64,000 bases of DNA, from NCBI GenBank assembly GCA_008360975.2, contig CM039211.1, forward strand, positions 68,972,565-69,036,564, given 5' to 3'. Every line of letters begins with the position of its first letter. Positions within the stretch are counted from its first letter, which is position 1. The notes under the pieces are model-generated. The model saw only the letters and a program-made list of their open reading frames with translations. It was not told the origin of the DNA and did not search any database. The stretch is from Lichenostomus cassidix (Eukaryota; Chordata; Aves; Passeriformes; Meliphagidae). Positions 23,981 through 36,064 of this stretch are shown piece after piece. A program made the position numbers and the translations under genes.

Positions 23981-24300
23981 CGTTTGCTGAGTACAGTTAA
24001 ACAGCCGCAGTTTAACGGAAAATCTGATGTTGGTATTCAGGTGCATTTTTGCTTTTTAACAGCATGTGCCTCTGGGCTAATATAGGGAGCCCAATGTAAT
24101 GAATGTTTCTGATGGAATAGGGCGCTATCGAACAATCCCATTGATGTGTGGAAGAGAGTTTACGTGAGATCTTATTGCCAGATAAACTTTTTACAAGACC
24201 AAATCCTTTGTCATTGAAATACATTCCGGTTTTACTACAACATAAATGAAAATAAGTCATCTTGCAGCATGTGAAGATATTCCTTGTGAACATTAAAAGA
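23981..24300. promoter_or_regulatory. Candidate conserved non-coding element, CpG-retaining
   Basis: Seven CpGs lie between 23981 and 24228, while most of the window is CpG-depleted. The block is repeat-free and of mixed composition. It contains GGCGCTATCGAAC (24121-24133) and an ACGTGA site (24162-24167). A 93-codon minus-strand frame covers it but matches nothing I recognise. A regulatory role is inferred. Confidence 0.28.
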
Positions 24301-24449
24301 TGCAGTCATACTGAAAAGGGTAACTCACATGACCCTTTGGCTTTCCCTGTACTGATAATTTAAAAATGGGGAGAGTATTTGTAGTAGAAAAAATACTGTA
24401 GATATTTTAGAATGGATGAAAGGATAAAAACTGCAATCAGGTCAAAATA
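24301..24449. other. Unique non-coding DNA
   Basis: Nothing recognised. Confidence 0.45.
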
Positions 24450-24552
24450 TATATTTACTTCCCTTCTGCCCGTGTAAATCCAGAATGACTTCACTGGAGT
24501 CAACAGTGTTACCTTGGATTTTAAGAGAGTTATTGAAAGTGGAATCTGTTCC
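24450..24552. mobile_element. Palindromic MITE-like element
   Basis: CCGTGTAAATCCAGAATGAC (24470-24489) opposes CCTTGGATTTTA around an ACTTCACTGGAGTCAACAG centre. It is followed by GAAAGTGGAATCTGTTCC. This is the same internal order as the sauropsid palindromic elements (GTGTAAATCCAGAATGACTCC arm and AGAGCAGAATCTGGCCC end). Arm identity is roughly half, so it is old. Confidence 0.52.
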
Positions 24553-26914
24553 ATTATATTATCAATATGGAAACCTGCAATTACCTCTCTAAAAGATAAC
24601 AAAGAGCCTGTCAATCCTCTTTCTTTATCCTTGTTTGATCTGTATTGCTGATGTGCAGTTTTTTTTCTTGCAGCATCTGATGTATGTTAATTCACCAAGT
24701 ATGTTTGTGACTTCTCTTGATAAGGACGCATTTATTTTTTGTTTGGTTCCTTGTAAACTGACCAAGGGGGGGAAAAGCCTCTTTAACCCATTTTGCACAT
24801 GCATTGTACAGTCTGTCAATGGGGTATTGAAATAAAAAGCAAGCCATAAAGGACTGCAGACGGGAGAAAATAGTCTTGAATGTGTTTGAAGTGTACTGTT
24901 GATGGGTGAAACACGCATGTACCAGGTAATTATTCTGAAGTCCACAATAGAAGTGCCTACTGATTTAAATAAGAGAAGGAAGGCATTACTTTGAAAACCA
25001 GAAGGGATAGTTAAATGGTCTGCTTTCACCTCCTGGATAAAATGAACTATAGAAATTTTCCCAGTGATCCTTGCAATGGGGAAAACGTGTTCAGCTTGGA
25101 TTTATAAGTGAGTTCAGTCAAGCTGAGCTATATGTGGTGCAACCAAGGCCTTTCTCAGCAAGAGCTCTTAACAAGAACAGTATTAATTGTTCTGACAGTC
25201 AATGGCTAGTGGAGCTTGTTTATTCAGTAAACACCATTAAAAAAATCATCTGTGCTTCAGAATTCAAATACAAACAGATGAAGGTTATTTTGAGTCTTAT
25301 TATAAGCTGCTCTGCAACTAATAACCTGAAAACATATATATGCTACCAAAATAGCCCTCAAAGCTGTACTTTATTTTTCCTGGAATTAATTATTAATTTG
25401 CTTGTTTTGGTTTTTTTTTTACAGTTAGTGTTATGGCTTCTCCTGGTCCAGAACATCTCAACCTCTTCACAGTTCACCTCAAGATGTAGGATTTTTTCAC
25501 TTTCTTTTATTTTGAAGGGGGTGGTGAGGTTTGGGGGGTGTCTACAATACAACTCACATGTAGATTTACTGATGTGTGTCCAGTCTTTTTTGTTGGGAAT
25601 AGCAATGGACAGGCCTTGTCTGTCTGCTGCCTCTTTTTTTAAGATTTAAATCTTCCTTGTCACCTCCTCGAAGACTATCTCTCCTTTAATTATGGAAGGA
25701 ATATATGGTGAGAAGAGACCAGACTAAATCCTTCAAAGTTAGGTAGGATGGATCCAATTCCTAATCTCCCATTAGTTAATGTAAATAATTAAAATAATAG
25801 TGCTTCTTTCATTCCCCAACAGGTGCAGTGGTGGTGGGAATTAAGGAAGAGAGATAAGCTAGAAAGATGAGGATTTTAACTGATTTTATATTTCTGTCAC
25901 CTGCACCTCTAGGGAAACCATCTACAAAACTGAAATGAATTTCTTGTCCCCCAACATGAATAAGATCAGCAGGAGCAGAGATTCCTCAGAGGCTCATAAC
26001 TCACAAAAACCTGTCACTCTCTGCTCAGAAATTATATTTTTGGAGAAACATATTTACACTCCTTATGTGCCTGATCCTATTTATAATGTGCACACATATT
26101 TTTTAAAGCTATTAAAAGATAAGATACTTTTAAAATATTCTCACTAAAACCAGCTCCTAAATTATTTCTTCCACAACTATTTTGTAACATCTCCAATGAA
26201 AATGCACTCCAATTTGTCTCATAACATTACTAGTAATTTTTTAGTTGTTTTTTTTTTTCTTTTTAAGAATCTAGGTGTCCCTGAAGAGCTTTCATTCCTC
26301 TTCCACGTGCATGTAGAGTCCCCCCAAGCACCAAGCTCTTCTTCATTCAGAGTGTTTTGCAATGCTGTCTTCCTCAGTGAAGGACTGGTAAACCTATTAA
26401 AAGCAGAATCACACAATGTTCTTTCACACAAGAAGGTGGCACAGAAGATGCTACAAAAACAGAGTTGTGAATTTAAAGGAAAGCTTGTACTGGGCATGTC
26501 TGATAGAAATGCACCTTTCATGGTACTAACTGCAACCTTGAAATGTTTGGTGTTGATGTTGCAAATGGGATAAAATTTTGGTAGCATTTAATTCACTCTA
26601 TGTAAACTTGATTATTTCTGTGAACAAGTCCTGTATGAATTTCTGCTTGAATTCAAGGGCCTTTTATATACTTCTTTATGGCAATTTCAGACATGTCTTG
26701 TTCCTAGTAATATAGCCCCTGCTTGGTGTTTTAAGGCCTTGATCCTTAAATGACAGAAGTCAGTGTACCTTCAATGAAATAATTTTTCTTCAGCTATAGA
26801 GCTGACATCCAGTCGATAGCACTCCTGAAAGGTCCTGGTGAATATTGGTAAAGTCTTTTATCAAACTTTTTGGTATAAGTAGCTGTTGGGGGAAATTTCT
26901 AAAAGGTAAATTTC
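24553..26914. other. Unique non-coding DNA with the longest open frames
   Basis: It holds the longest open frame in the window (25071-25649, plus, 192 codons), a 134-codon minus frame (24625-25029) and overlapping plus/minus frames at 26196-26587. None shows a recognisable domain. A (T)n-AAG acceptor-like site precedes 26266. No transposon is recognised. Confidence 0.5.
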
Positions 26915-26975
26915 AAATCCTAATTCCCCTTGACTTTTACTGAATGTCAATGAGACTTTGAGTCATAAATTCAGG
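26915..26975. mobile_element. Possible palindromic MITE remnant
   Basis: AAATCCTAATTCCCCTTGACTT followed by TGTCAATGAGACTTTGAG recalls the centre of a sauropsid palindromic element ('cttgaagtcaatggcaaa'). Terminal repeats are not seen. Confidence 0.28.
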
Positions 26976-27026
26976 AATAATTAGATGCTGAAATAAAAGA
27001 ATAGGCAGTCAGTGATATTCTGGGGG

Positions 27027-27110
27027 GAAAAAAAATTAAGAAAAGATGAAAGAAAGAAAGTAAGGAAGAAAGGAAAAAAGGAAGAAAGGAAAAAAACCAA
27101 AAAACAACAC
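27027..27110 (+). repeat. Purine-rich (GAAA)/(GGAA) tract
   Basis: Degenerate AAAG, GAAAGG and AAAAAC steps over about 80 bp. It is simple-repeat DNA, more decayed than the array at 22248. Confidence 0.8.
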
Positions 27111-27644
27111 CATAACCAAAGTCCATGCAGGTGTCCAAATCCAAAATTAAACTACTCTTGTAGCTTTGTTACATGAGTAGTGCCAAACTGTCGTGACAAA
27201 ATTCTCTAAAAGAGCTAAAATTAATTTTGAAGTTGTTTTAACATTTCTGAACAGTTTCTGACTTATGCCTAAACTTAGCTGGGATGCTTAAAAAAAGAGA
27301 GTTTATCTCAGCTGAGCACCCTTTTTGTGATGCTTTCTCAGTCCACAATTAATGTGCAAGGCATTGATGCCTGTCTCAGGTGATTCAATCATGGCATCTG
27401 GTTGTTCAACAAAATCCCTCTGCCTTTCAGGTGTAATATATTCAGGCAGCCAGATACTCAGGTGTCCTGACCTATTCAAGACATTCCAGGGCACAGAATA
27501 ATTAATCATTAATTGAAGCAGAGATTTACCAGATTATGGACTCTCATGATATACATGAGAGTCCTCTCTGAAAAAGAAAGTCACTACAGTCATCCACTCA
27601 TTCCTGCAGCTGTTTTGACCAGCAGGTTTTCATTTTAACAAAGT
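27111..27644. other. Unique DNA with a perfect hairpin
   Basis: No transposon is recognised. An 11-bp perfect inverted repeat with a 5-base spacer lies at 27538-27564, about 80 bp before the CR1 copy. Confidence 0.5.
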
Positions 27645-28406
27645 ATTCAGTTTAACAAAGGCAAGTGCCAGGTTCTGCACCTGGGTGGGGCAACCGTGGA
27701 TGTACACATGGAGTGGGGAATGAGATGCTGGGAAGTAGAGACATGGAAAAGCACCTGGGGATCCTGGTCAGTGGCAAGCTGGACATGAGTCAGCAATGCT
27801 GTGGAGCCAGGAGGGACATCCCTGTCCTGGGGCATCAGGGCCAGCATGGCCAGCTGGGCAAGGGAGGGGATTGTCCTGCTCTGCTCTGGGCTGGGGCAGC
27901 CTCACCTCGAGTGCTGGGGGAGATTTGGACACTACAATACAAGAAGGATATAAAGCTGTTAGAGAGAGTTCAAAGGAGGCACAGGAGGATGGTGAAGGGC
28001 CTTGAGGAGAAGCCATGTGAGGAGTGTCTGAGGACACTTGGTCTGTTCAGCCTGGAGGAGACTGAGGGGACACCTCACTGCAGTTACAGCTTCCTTGTGA
28101 GGTGAAGAGGAGGGGCAGGCACTGATCTGATCTCTCGGTGAACAGTGACAACACCCAAAGGAATGGGATGGTGCTGAGTCAGGGGAGGTTTAGGTTGGAT
28201 CTCAGGAAAAGGCTTTTCACCCACAGGGCTGTTGGGCACTGGAACAGGCACCCCAGGAGGGTGATCACAGCAATGAGCCTGGCAGAATTCAAGAAGCATT
28301 TAGCCAATGTCCTCAAGCACAGGGTGGGATTGTTGGGGCTGAGATTGCAGGGCTGGGGTTGGACTTTGAGGATCCTTCTGGGTCCCTTTCAGCTGAGGAT
28401 ATTTTT
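27645..28406 (+). mobile_element. CR1 LINE, C-terminal ORF2 plus 3' UTR
   Basis: The copy begins in the ORF2 C-terminal region with FNKGKCQVLHLG (27651-27686). It continues in another frame with HLGILVSGKLDMSQQC and YKKDIKLLERVQRR...VKGLEEK, then GLFSLEE. A further shift leads to QGRFRLDLRKRLFTH and a GHWNRHPRRV block (28170-28260). The end carries GTTGGACTTTGAGGATCCTTCTGGGTCCC, typical of the CR1 3' UTR. At least two frameshifts separate the readable blocks, so it is dead. About 760 bp remain of a several-kilobase element, truncated at the 5' side. Confidence 0.92.
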
Positions 28407-31400
28407 TGATTTAGTTGCAATTAGCAACTGAAAAGAGGTCAGTGGTCAAAGGGAGAGGCTCAGACTGTGTGATGGACCTGAGTTTGTTGTTTGCTGCATC
28501 ACATTTTGTGAAAGAAGTCCATCTATGCTTCAAACTCTCTGGACAGAGCTCCTAATCCAGCTGATACAGACAGAGGAAAATGAAAAGTTGTTGTCTTCAT
28601 CAGAATCCAAACAGAATGGCTGTTCTGGGACATGGGTTAAGGGAATAAATCACACCTCTCTGATCCAGAAAGTTATTTATACTTTTATTGATTATTTGCA
28701 TTAACTAAATATTCACACTTACATTTTCATTATTCTACTTTTGTATAACATAACTTTTCAAAATTATTTCTAATCACTTTGGAAAGATTTGTGTGATGTG
28801 GTCACTGAAATATACATAAGCCTCTAGAAATTTCACACTTTTTTGATAAGCTGCATATTCTCTTTTCAAGATAGTAGTGAATTTATAGCATTCTGTATAA
28901 TTCATATTTGTGGCTGTAAGCAGACTTAATTCTTCTTTGTTTGATTCACAAGCTTTCATTTACCGAATTTCTAAAACAAATTCAGATTCACTCAAGGTGA
29001 GAGAACATTATGTTTAAATTATTAGATATGAATGACCTCTTAACAATTGTATGCGATTAGGAGGATGAATTTCAGTGAAACATAAAAAAAATTACAAAGT
29101 CTTTGTAATTTAGGTGGTCTTCCTGAAGAAATTTAAATTATAATTAATTAGAGTTAGTAACAAAGAAACCATGAACAAAATTTGAATTTTAAAGGAAACA
29201 CGAGTAATAATAATAATGGTGATACAAAGACTGACATTTAAGCTGTTATCCTTACCACTGAATATCTGACACTGAGATAATGAAATATAATATCAGTTAT
29301 ACAACCCGAATGAAAACCAAGGTGTACAATGGCAACACATCCTTTCCACAGTATTGCAGTTAGATAAACACAAAGTTTAATCAAGTGTGTTTTGCATTTC
29401 TAGTTCTATTTAGTTTCTTATTCTATGTTTTTTATTTATGTAAGATATTTTTGTATCCACACTCTTTTTTTTCAAGTACTTCAAGTCAAGCAAAAGCTTT
29501 AAAGATTTCAAAAAGCTCTAGACCAAGCTTTGGTGGGTGTGAATGTCAAATCTTTCTGCATAGTCTCAGAAAGTGAATGTGGTGTGTCACGAAGTAGAAG
29601 GGAGAACACTTTTGCTGCTTTATTATTTTGATGGGAAAACTTGAGGAAGTTATTTTCACAGTAAGTGCAGCTAGCAGAAACACAACATGAATTGCCCTCA
29701 CTGACCACTAACAGTAACATAATCCAGTTAAATACACACTAAAAAATTAAAGAGACCAAAACAAATGAAACCAAACAAACTAAACAAAACTAAAAACAAC
29801 AAACAAAAAACAAAGTTGAAAAAAAAAAAAGAAAAAGAAGAAAAGACATCCAAATATGTGGCTACGTTTATGTTCTTAAATATTAGGTTATGAAATGCTT
29901 AATCACACTTAGAGTCACTTCTTAGGCAAGTAGCTACACCAGAAACAGAAAAATTACTCGTGTGAATAAGTAAGGAATTCACAGCTTGGCCCAGAGGCCA
30001 TTTATTAGAATTATTACCTCTGAGTGTTAGATATGATTCCTCACAATAATTATAAGTTATACATACAATGGCCCACATGAGCAAAACAGCAAAGCTGCAT
30101 CTTTAAGCCTGTGCTTAAAATTCTTTAACAGTAGTAAGTGTTAAAATCATGAAACATATTTGAGTCTAACATACTAATTCTCAGAATTTGCCTCATTTCA
30201 GAGCTGTGCATGACACATTTTACATTAATGGTATTTTTTCCACCTTCTACATACGGAAATATCCCTCAGCTCTGAGTAGTAGAGGTTTTACTTCATATTT
30301 CGTGCTATGTTGTGTCTAAAACATGCTTTGGGGAGGAACAGAAGAGGCTAATATGATTTGTGTCCTCAAGGGAAATGAATGGATTGTGTATCTTTCTTCC
30401 TATCAGAGAGTAGCTGGAATATGTCCTGCTTTTCCAGTGCTGTGACTTCAGGCTGTACTTAGTGACCATGCCAGGAATGACACAGTGGGAATGATTAACT
30501 GCTGTGAGTTGGGAGTCATAGATGCTGTCCTGGTCCTTAGCTCTCAGACAGTCTCACCCATGTGGAAAAAAAACTTCCTAACTGGTTGGTCAGAAATCAG
30601 AAGTGTTTTCTGCTTTTCATTTGTTTTCTATTAGGTACTGCTTAAAACATAACCTTGTGTTTGGAAGGAGGTTCATGCCTTCAACATAATTGCTTCCAAG
30701 AAGCTGGTTAATCTTCAGAAGGTTTTGATAGATGGTTTTCTTGACAGTAGAGGTCCAAATGACACCTAAGTAACATTTGTTTTTCTTGAGGAAAAGCAAA
30801 AAAACCAATAGATATTGATGATTCACTTTTAAGGTTTCTTAATATATATTCTTATCCCTAATCATCATTTTAGTGATGAGTTTCAGTAATTTGGGATGTT
30901 TCATAATTTAAAGCTGGTGGGTTGCTTTTTTTTTTTTTTTTAAATGTATATCTACAAAGAAAAGTTATTCTATGCTATAGCAGAGATGTTATTTTGTGAA
31001 AAAATATTTCAGGAAAAAGTATTTGTTTCTCATAAATTAAAATGTTTGACAACTTAAAAAGTAGATTTTTATGTTATTTTTTTATTTAGCTGTTTTCAAA
31101 AGCTACTTAAGTAAGTTTATAGTATCCTGGAGAATTAAGAAAAAAAAAAATAACAAAAAACCAAAATGTGATCTGATTCTTGTTTGAAAACCTGGAGAAT
31201 ATATATCTGGCATTTCTCCTTTCACATTCCCCATTTGTTTAATTGTTTAATACTTTGTGTGCTTGTGTGTAGTTAATGGTAATTTATGGAGTTAAGCAGC
31301 ACAGATTTTTATACCCTTCTGTTTTATCACAGGAGAAGAACATGTGTGTGAGTTGCAGATTGGAAGGGGTGGGAAATAATGAGAACATTTATTTCTACTC

Positions 31401-32409
31401 AGTGAAATGTTCAATCTTTTCAAGAAGCAGCAACTTCATCTTGTGAAAGTCAAGTCACAGTTTTATTCACTTTTTCTGCTTTTTTCTGCCATCTCACACT
31501 TTTTAGACCTTCAATTAATGTGTTCTTGAATGCACTATACAAAGCCACTTTTCAAATCTCTAGGAGACTCTTGCAGGTATTAATCTTAATCTTAATCCAA
31601 TGAAAGGTAGAAGAGCTTCAGATGTTAAATCTTTGCTGGATTATGCTCACCAGAAGAACTAAGGGGAAACAACAAACAAACAAATTACTCTAGGGGCTTG
31701 CAAATGGGATAAACAAGTTGGAACAGAAGTTCAGAGGAGCAGCAGAGTCAGATATCTAAAAAAAAAAAAAAAGGTAGTTTTTGGGCTAATGTTAGTAACA
31801 AATTAGAAATCCCTTCACTGTTTGAAGTGCTCTAATCCCCAAATTGTTTTAAATGCTCAGTGATTGTTTTATTCATTGAAAAACTGTTAATTTACGTTGC
31901 ATGTGTTTATGGAATTAACTCACAGAAATCTCTACCAATTGAAGAAATTATAATAATTTGGAACAATAATAAGTCTTTAGGTAGTTGAAAAGATGAAAAC
32001 TGAAAAAAGAAAATAGAGGAGATTTAGACTCACCTCAGATGAATTTTAGCCATTTTACTGAGTTTTCTGAATTAAATAAATAAATGTGGTTTTTTTTCTT
32101 TTCCCCTAGACTCACTTTATAGTCAATGGAGAGAGATTGGGATGCCTCAGTATTGATTTCTCTTACCTGTCACCTAAAATGTCATTTTGAAATTGTTTTG
32201 CTCTCAGTGTTCACCACCAAGGAGACCTACAGAAATTATGCTCTTAACTGAAACTTCTGTTAGGTGCCTAATGTTAGCCAGGGTGAATCTGGCTTCATTT
32301 GTGCAATTCACTCCCTTTTTCATAATGATATTACCCAACTGGTCAAGATAGTGTTGGATGGGAAAATATTTCAGGAAGTTTGCCCTGTTTGCAGATAAAT
32401 AACCAGACA
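28407..32409. other. Unique non-coding DNA
   Basis: About 4 kb without a recognised transposon apart from the simple tracts listed. T and A homopolymers occur at about 30928-30942 and 31757-31772. AT content is high throughout 28640-29400. A weak similarity to sauropsid MITE-like repeats occurs around 32170-32275. Confidence 0.55.
29741..29847 (+). repeat. A-rich (AAAC)n low-complexity tract
   Basis: CCAAAC, TAAACAAAAC and AAACAAAAAAC steps run into a run of A and GAAAAAG. It is the same class as the A/C tract at 12791. Confidence 0.8.
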
Positions 32410-32414
32410 GTAGG

Positions 32415-32497
32415 ATTTTTTTTTTAATTGTTGTGGGTTTTCTTTGTTTGTTTGGGAAGGGGTTTGTTTGGTTTTGGTTTAGTTTGGGAGTTTTTTG
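32415..32497 (+). repeat. T/G-rich low-complexity tract
   Basis: T run followed by TTGTTTG, GGTTTGTTTGG and TTTGGG steps, about 80 bp. Confidence 0.75.
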
Positions 32498-32892
32498 AGA
32501 GAGGAATATTCTGCTGGACTCAATGGAACTAAAATAAAATAAAATAACTCCTGTTTCAACTACTTATATAGATGCAAACAGTCTTAATATCTTCTTTATC
32601 CCCTCTATAATTGCCTGAGATGTGATATCTTATACAATGATGTTACACAAGTTTTCCTACTAGTTTTCCTAGTTCCTTTTTTAAAGATAGCTATAGTGAA
32701 ATATCAGCCATTTGATTATATATAACTTTCCCTGGCTTCTCTTCCAACTTTTGTCTAATATTAGATAACACATAGGACATGTTCAGATAGTGACACAAAG
32801 TATTATGGCAGGTTTTTACAGTGAACAAATGTTATTTCTTATTATCCAGCCAATCTTTAGATGACTTGGGCTTCATGAATAAACTTTGTTAA

Positions 32893-32921
32893 GAAAAAAA
32901 AAAAAAAAAAAAGAAAAAGAG
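32893..32921 (+). repeat. Poly(A) tract
   Basis: About 19 consecutive A followed by GAAAAAGAGG. Confidence 0.9.
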
Positions 32922-32989
32922 GATTAAAAGAAAAGGCATTGGTGGAGATAGAAATTGCATGGTCCACTTTAAAATCTAATTCAAAAAAG

Positions 32990-33520
32990 TTCCCTGTGAT
33001 TCATCCTTTCCAGCTCCAAGGCAAACAGTGATATTGGTAGCACATTCATAATTCAACATGGTTAAATGCCAAGGGCCGAACAGAGAGCACCCTCCGAGCC
33101 AGTACGAGCAGAATGACATTCATGGTTGATTCAGCTCCTTGCAGCAAGCTGTGTAATTGGAAAAGCCAAGGGAAATGACCCCAGTCTCTGTGTCCTGCTG
33201 ATGTCAAAATGCATTCCTATCACTCTGACAAGGGGCCAGTTTGGAGGCTTCCTCAGAACAGGAGTCTGAGAAGAAAGGCATGAGGCGTCAGAAATAGCTC
33301 CAGCACAGGTAGGGTGTGCAGCACAGAGCAGCTGAATCTGTGCCTGGGTGTTGAAAGAGATTGAGGAAAGCAGGCTCAAAAGAGGACATCTGTTTAGAGT
33401 AATTTGGTATCTTAATTACACTGCATGATATGCACCAATGTGCTTAATGACACTTGTACTTAATAAATGTGTAGACACTGCTGTAAAGCTGATCAGTGCA
33501 ATCAATAGAAATGGATAGAA
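32990..33520. promoter_or_regulatory. Candidate conserved non-coding element
   Basis: A repeat-free block of balanced composition. It holds three CpGs within 30 bp (33077-33106) and AT-rich homeodomain-like cores (TCTTAATTACACTGCATGAT near 33411, GTGCTTAATGACAC near 33440). A minus-strand frame of 82 codons crosses it without recognisable features. Its enhancer nature is inferred from motif content alone. Confidence 0.25.
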
Positions 33521-35804
33521 TATTTGAAGATGCTGACAAGCTGAAGATGCTGTGTTCAAACCAAAAAATATATGATCTGTAATTTTTTCCTGTCTGGGAA
33601 GAAGGGGAAATTATAATCTAGGACATGAGTGAATGGGAAGTTCTGAAGCTCTCTATCATTTGGGGCATTCAGATCCTTTCAAGGGGGAGAAAAGTTGTCA
33701 TGAGTTAATACTATCCATGGTATGTATTTTCCTGTTAGATCAGTAATGTAACATATGGTTTAGCTAAACAATGTCCAGTCAGGACATTAAAAATAGGTAG
33801 TATTACCTACTTAGTAACAATAATTGAAAGTATATTGTTATTAATAATAATTACTATAATAATAATGTAAATAATATATTATTATTAATACATGCACACA
33901 ACCTTGTTTAGCTGGATTTTTCTAACTGTTAAAAGAAAAAAATGAATAGCATTGAACAAATGAAGAAATTGGTTTCTATTCATTTCTTCTGAGCTATGGA
34001 CTGTTATTTCCACAGTGGAATAAGGGTCAGGTGCATTTATATATCATTTAAACTGGATACTTTTGGGGGAGGAGAGGGTGTTTAGCAAATTATGTTCTTT
34101 AGTACATTTCTACTACCCAGTATCAGTTCTTTCAGAATTTTTTTACAAAATATTTCCCTATAGTAACCTAAAGAACACAGTTTCTTTTTACCAAGCTTGG
34201 CTTGTTATGGGTATGAAAATACCAGGGGATATTTTTGAGGGGATATTTTGGTTAGTTTGTTTTAACTTTTACTATATCCAGAATATGCAAACACTTACAT
34301 TTGAATATAGGGTCATATGAGGATTTATGCTTTGTTTACTTATACCAGTTGTAATGTCGATTGTAAGCAATAAATGCTGTATTTTTAGATTATTTTTCAT
34401 TTCTCTTGTACTAGTTTAGCTGCAATATCTCAGTTTGTTTCATTGGTCAGGAATATAACTCTAGGAAAAAAAAAGTTTCAAAATCTTTGCATAAATCCCT
34501 TTTTAGAAATAGTATTTCTAAATAATTAAATTTGTAAGACTTCCCTATTGGGTAACAGAACCACGACAAACCACACCATTCTTGACAAATATCTCTTTTT
34601 TTTTTTTTTGTCTCACATGAATATTTATGTGCAAATATGTATACACACACATTACCATTGAACTTTGCCTCTCAATAATACTTGATCTGAAGTGTTTGTC
34701 TGCTTTACTGCTAGAAACACTTTGCTTGTCTTCTTCACCTGTTTGTACCTGAAGTGACATCTGATAGCAATACTTGTTTAGTAATTTGTTTACTAATTCT
34801 TTTTTCATGTGTTTGTCCAGCCTTAGACAAATCATTTGGTGATGAATTAATGTCACAGCTTTGACCTTGTGTTTTTATTCCAGATATCACTCACATATTA
34901 CTGTATTTACTCAAATTATGATGGCCTAAAGACATTGTAAATGAGACAACAGCTATTATCTGTGATGCATTACGCTGAGAGATTGACCCTGCTCTAGAAA
35001 AGTTACAAAGTGTAAAGATGAAATTGCTTAAATCTCTGGAAAACTGATCAGGATTTCTTTTTCTTACACCGGTAGTTCAGAAAAGAGTTAAGAATACTCT
35101 TTAGTTTTGGAAAAATTGTATTTTACTCCCCAAGGGTGAAGACTTAGATCTGTCCAAGATGGAATATTCCAAAAGAGTTAGAACAGAGATGGGAAAGGTC
35201 TGAAGAGGTAAATAAGTGTAATGATTACTCGTAGTTTTTTGTTCTGGCTTTGATGTCTATAATGAAGATCATACATAGAACTGACACAACTCAATTCTAG
35301 CAAAGGAATGTATTTACACCAGCAGAACACACTCTATGGGTTTACATGTTTTAAATAAGGATTACCAAAGGGTAGATTTTTGTGATCCAAATAACTCATG
35401 AATCCTGGAAAACTCTGAGTCAGTAAAACAAAATGAGGCAGACCATGAAGTGAAGTGGCAGAACTGGACATCCTCTGATTTTGTTATACCATCTTCCATG
35501 TCAAAGAAACCTGCACAGTCTTGACAGAAATTCTTAATTACCTTTTTTCGTGTATGTTTGTGAATGTATGCCTGAACACTCACATATCAGGTGAGGTTTT
35601 TCTCTAATAAAATACTTCTGATGGGAGTTGCAATGGAGTGTAGAGAAATGTAGCACCTAAACTTCTGTGAATCACCTATACATTGGGCATTGAATTCCCA
35701 CAGGTGCCTTTAAAAATCTAACTCTTAACTAGTTGAATGTATAATTCAGTGCAAATTATTTGCTCAGCTCTACTCTTAGTAATGATGCTTAGCTGTAGCT
35801 GAGC
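33521..35804. other. Unique AT-rich DNA
   Basis: No transposon is recognised. A degenerate (TAA)n stretch lies at about 33836-33890. A minus-strand frame of 103 codons (34545-34856) has no recognisable domain. Confidence 0.5.
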
Positions 35805-35860
35805 AGCATTTTTCATCTTCAAAGTGCTCTTCATTCGTTAAGTAATTCATTAGGCCTCTA
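35805..35860 (-). mobile_element. MIR-like SINE fragment
   Basis: AGCATTTTTCATCTTCAAAGTGCTCTTCATTCGTTAAGTAATTCAT follows the complement of the SINE tail segment reading roughly 'cttttcatcttcaaagcgctttacaaacattaactaat', known from sauropsid copies. The remaining SINE is not recognisable, though it may extend to about 35910. Confidence 0.45.
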
Positions 35861-35990
35861 GATCTCACTGGCAAGATTTTCCTGATATTACGCAGGTTAC
35901 ATTTTCTTTTTGCCCCAGTTCTTTTCATGCCTTTCAGTTATAGTCCATCTGATTTACCTTAACAGCTCTTCTTTTACTCTCAGTCCCTCA

Positions 35991-36064
35991 TGGCCAAATT
36001 CATCCCCTAGGTAACACTACTGAAGTTGGCTTGAGTCAAGTTACACCGTGGATGTTTCTGGCCC
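35991..36064. mobile_element. Palindromic MITE-like element
   Basis: GGCCAAATTCATCC (35992-36005) and GGATGTTTCTGGCC (36050-36063) are inverted with 11 of 14 matches. Inner arms AGGTAAC and GTTACACC enclose a TGAAGTTGGCTTGAGTCAAG centre. The organisation matches palindromic sauropsid elements whose ends read GGCCAAATTCATCCC. No coding capacity. Confidence 0.6.
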
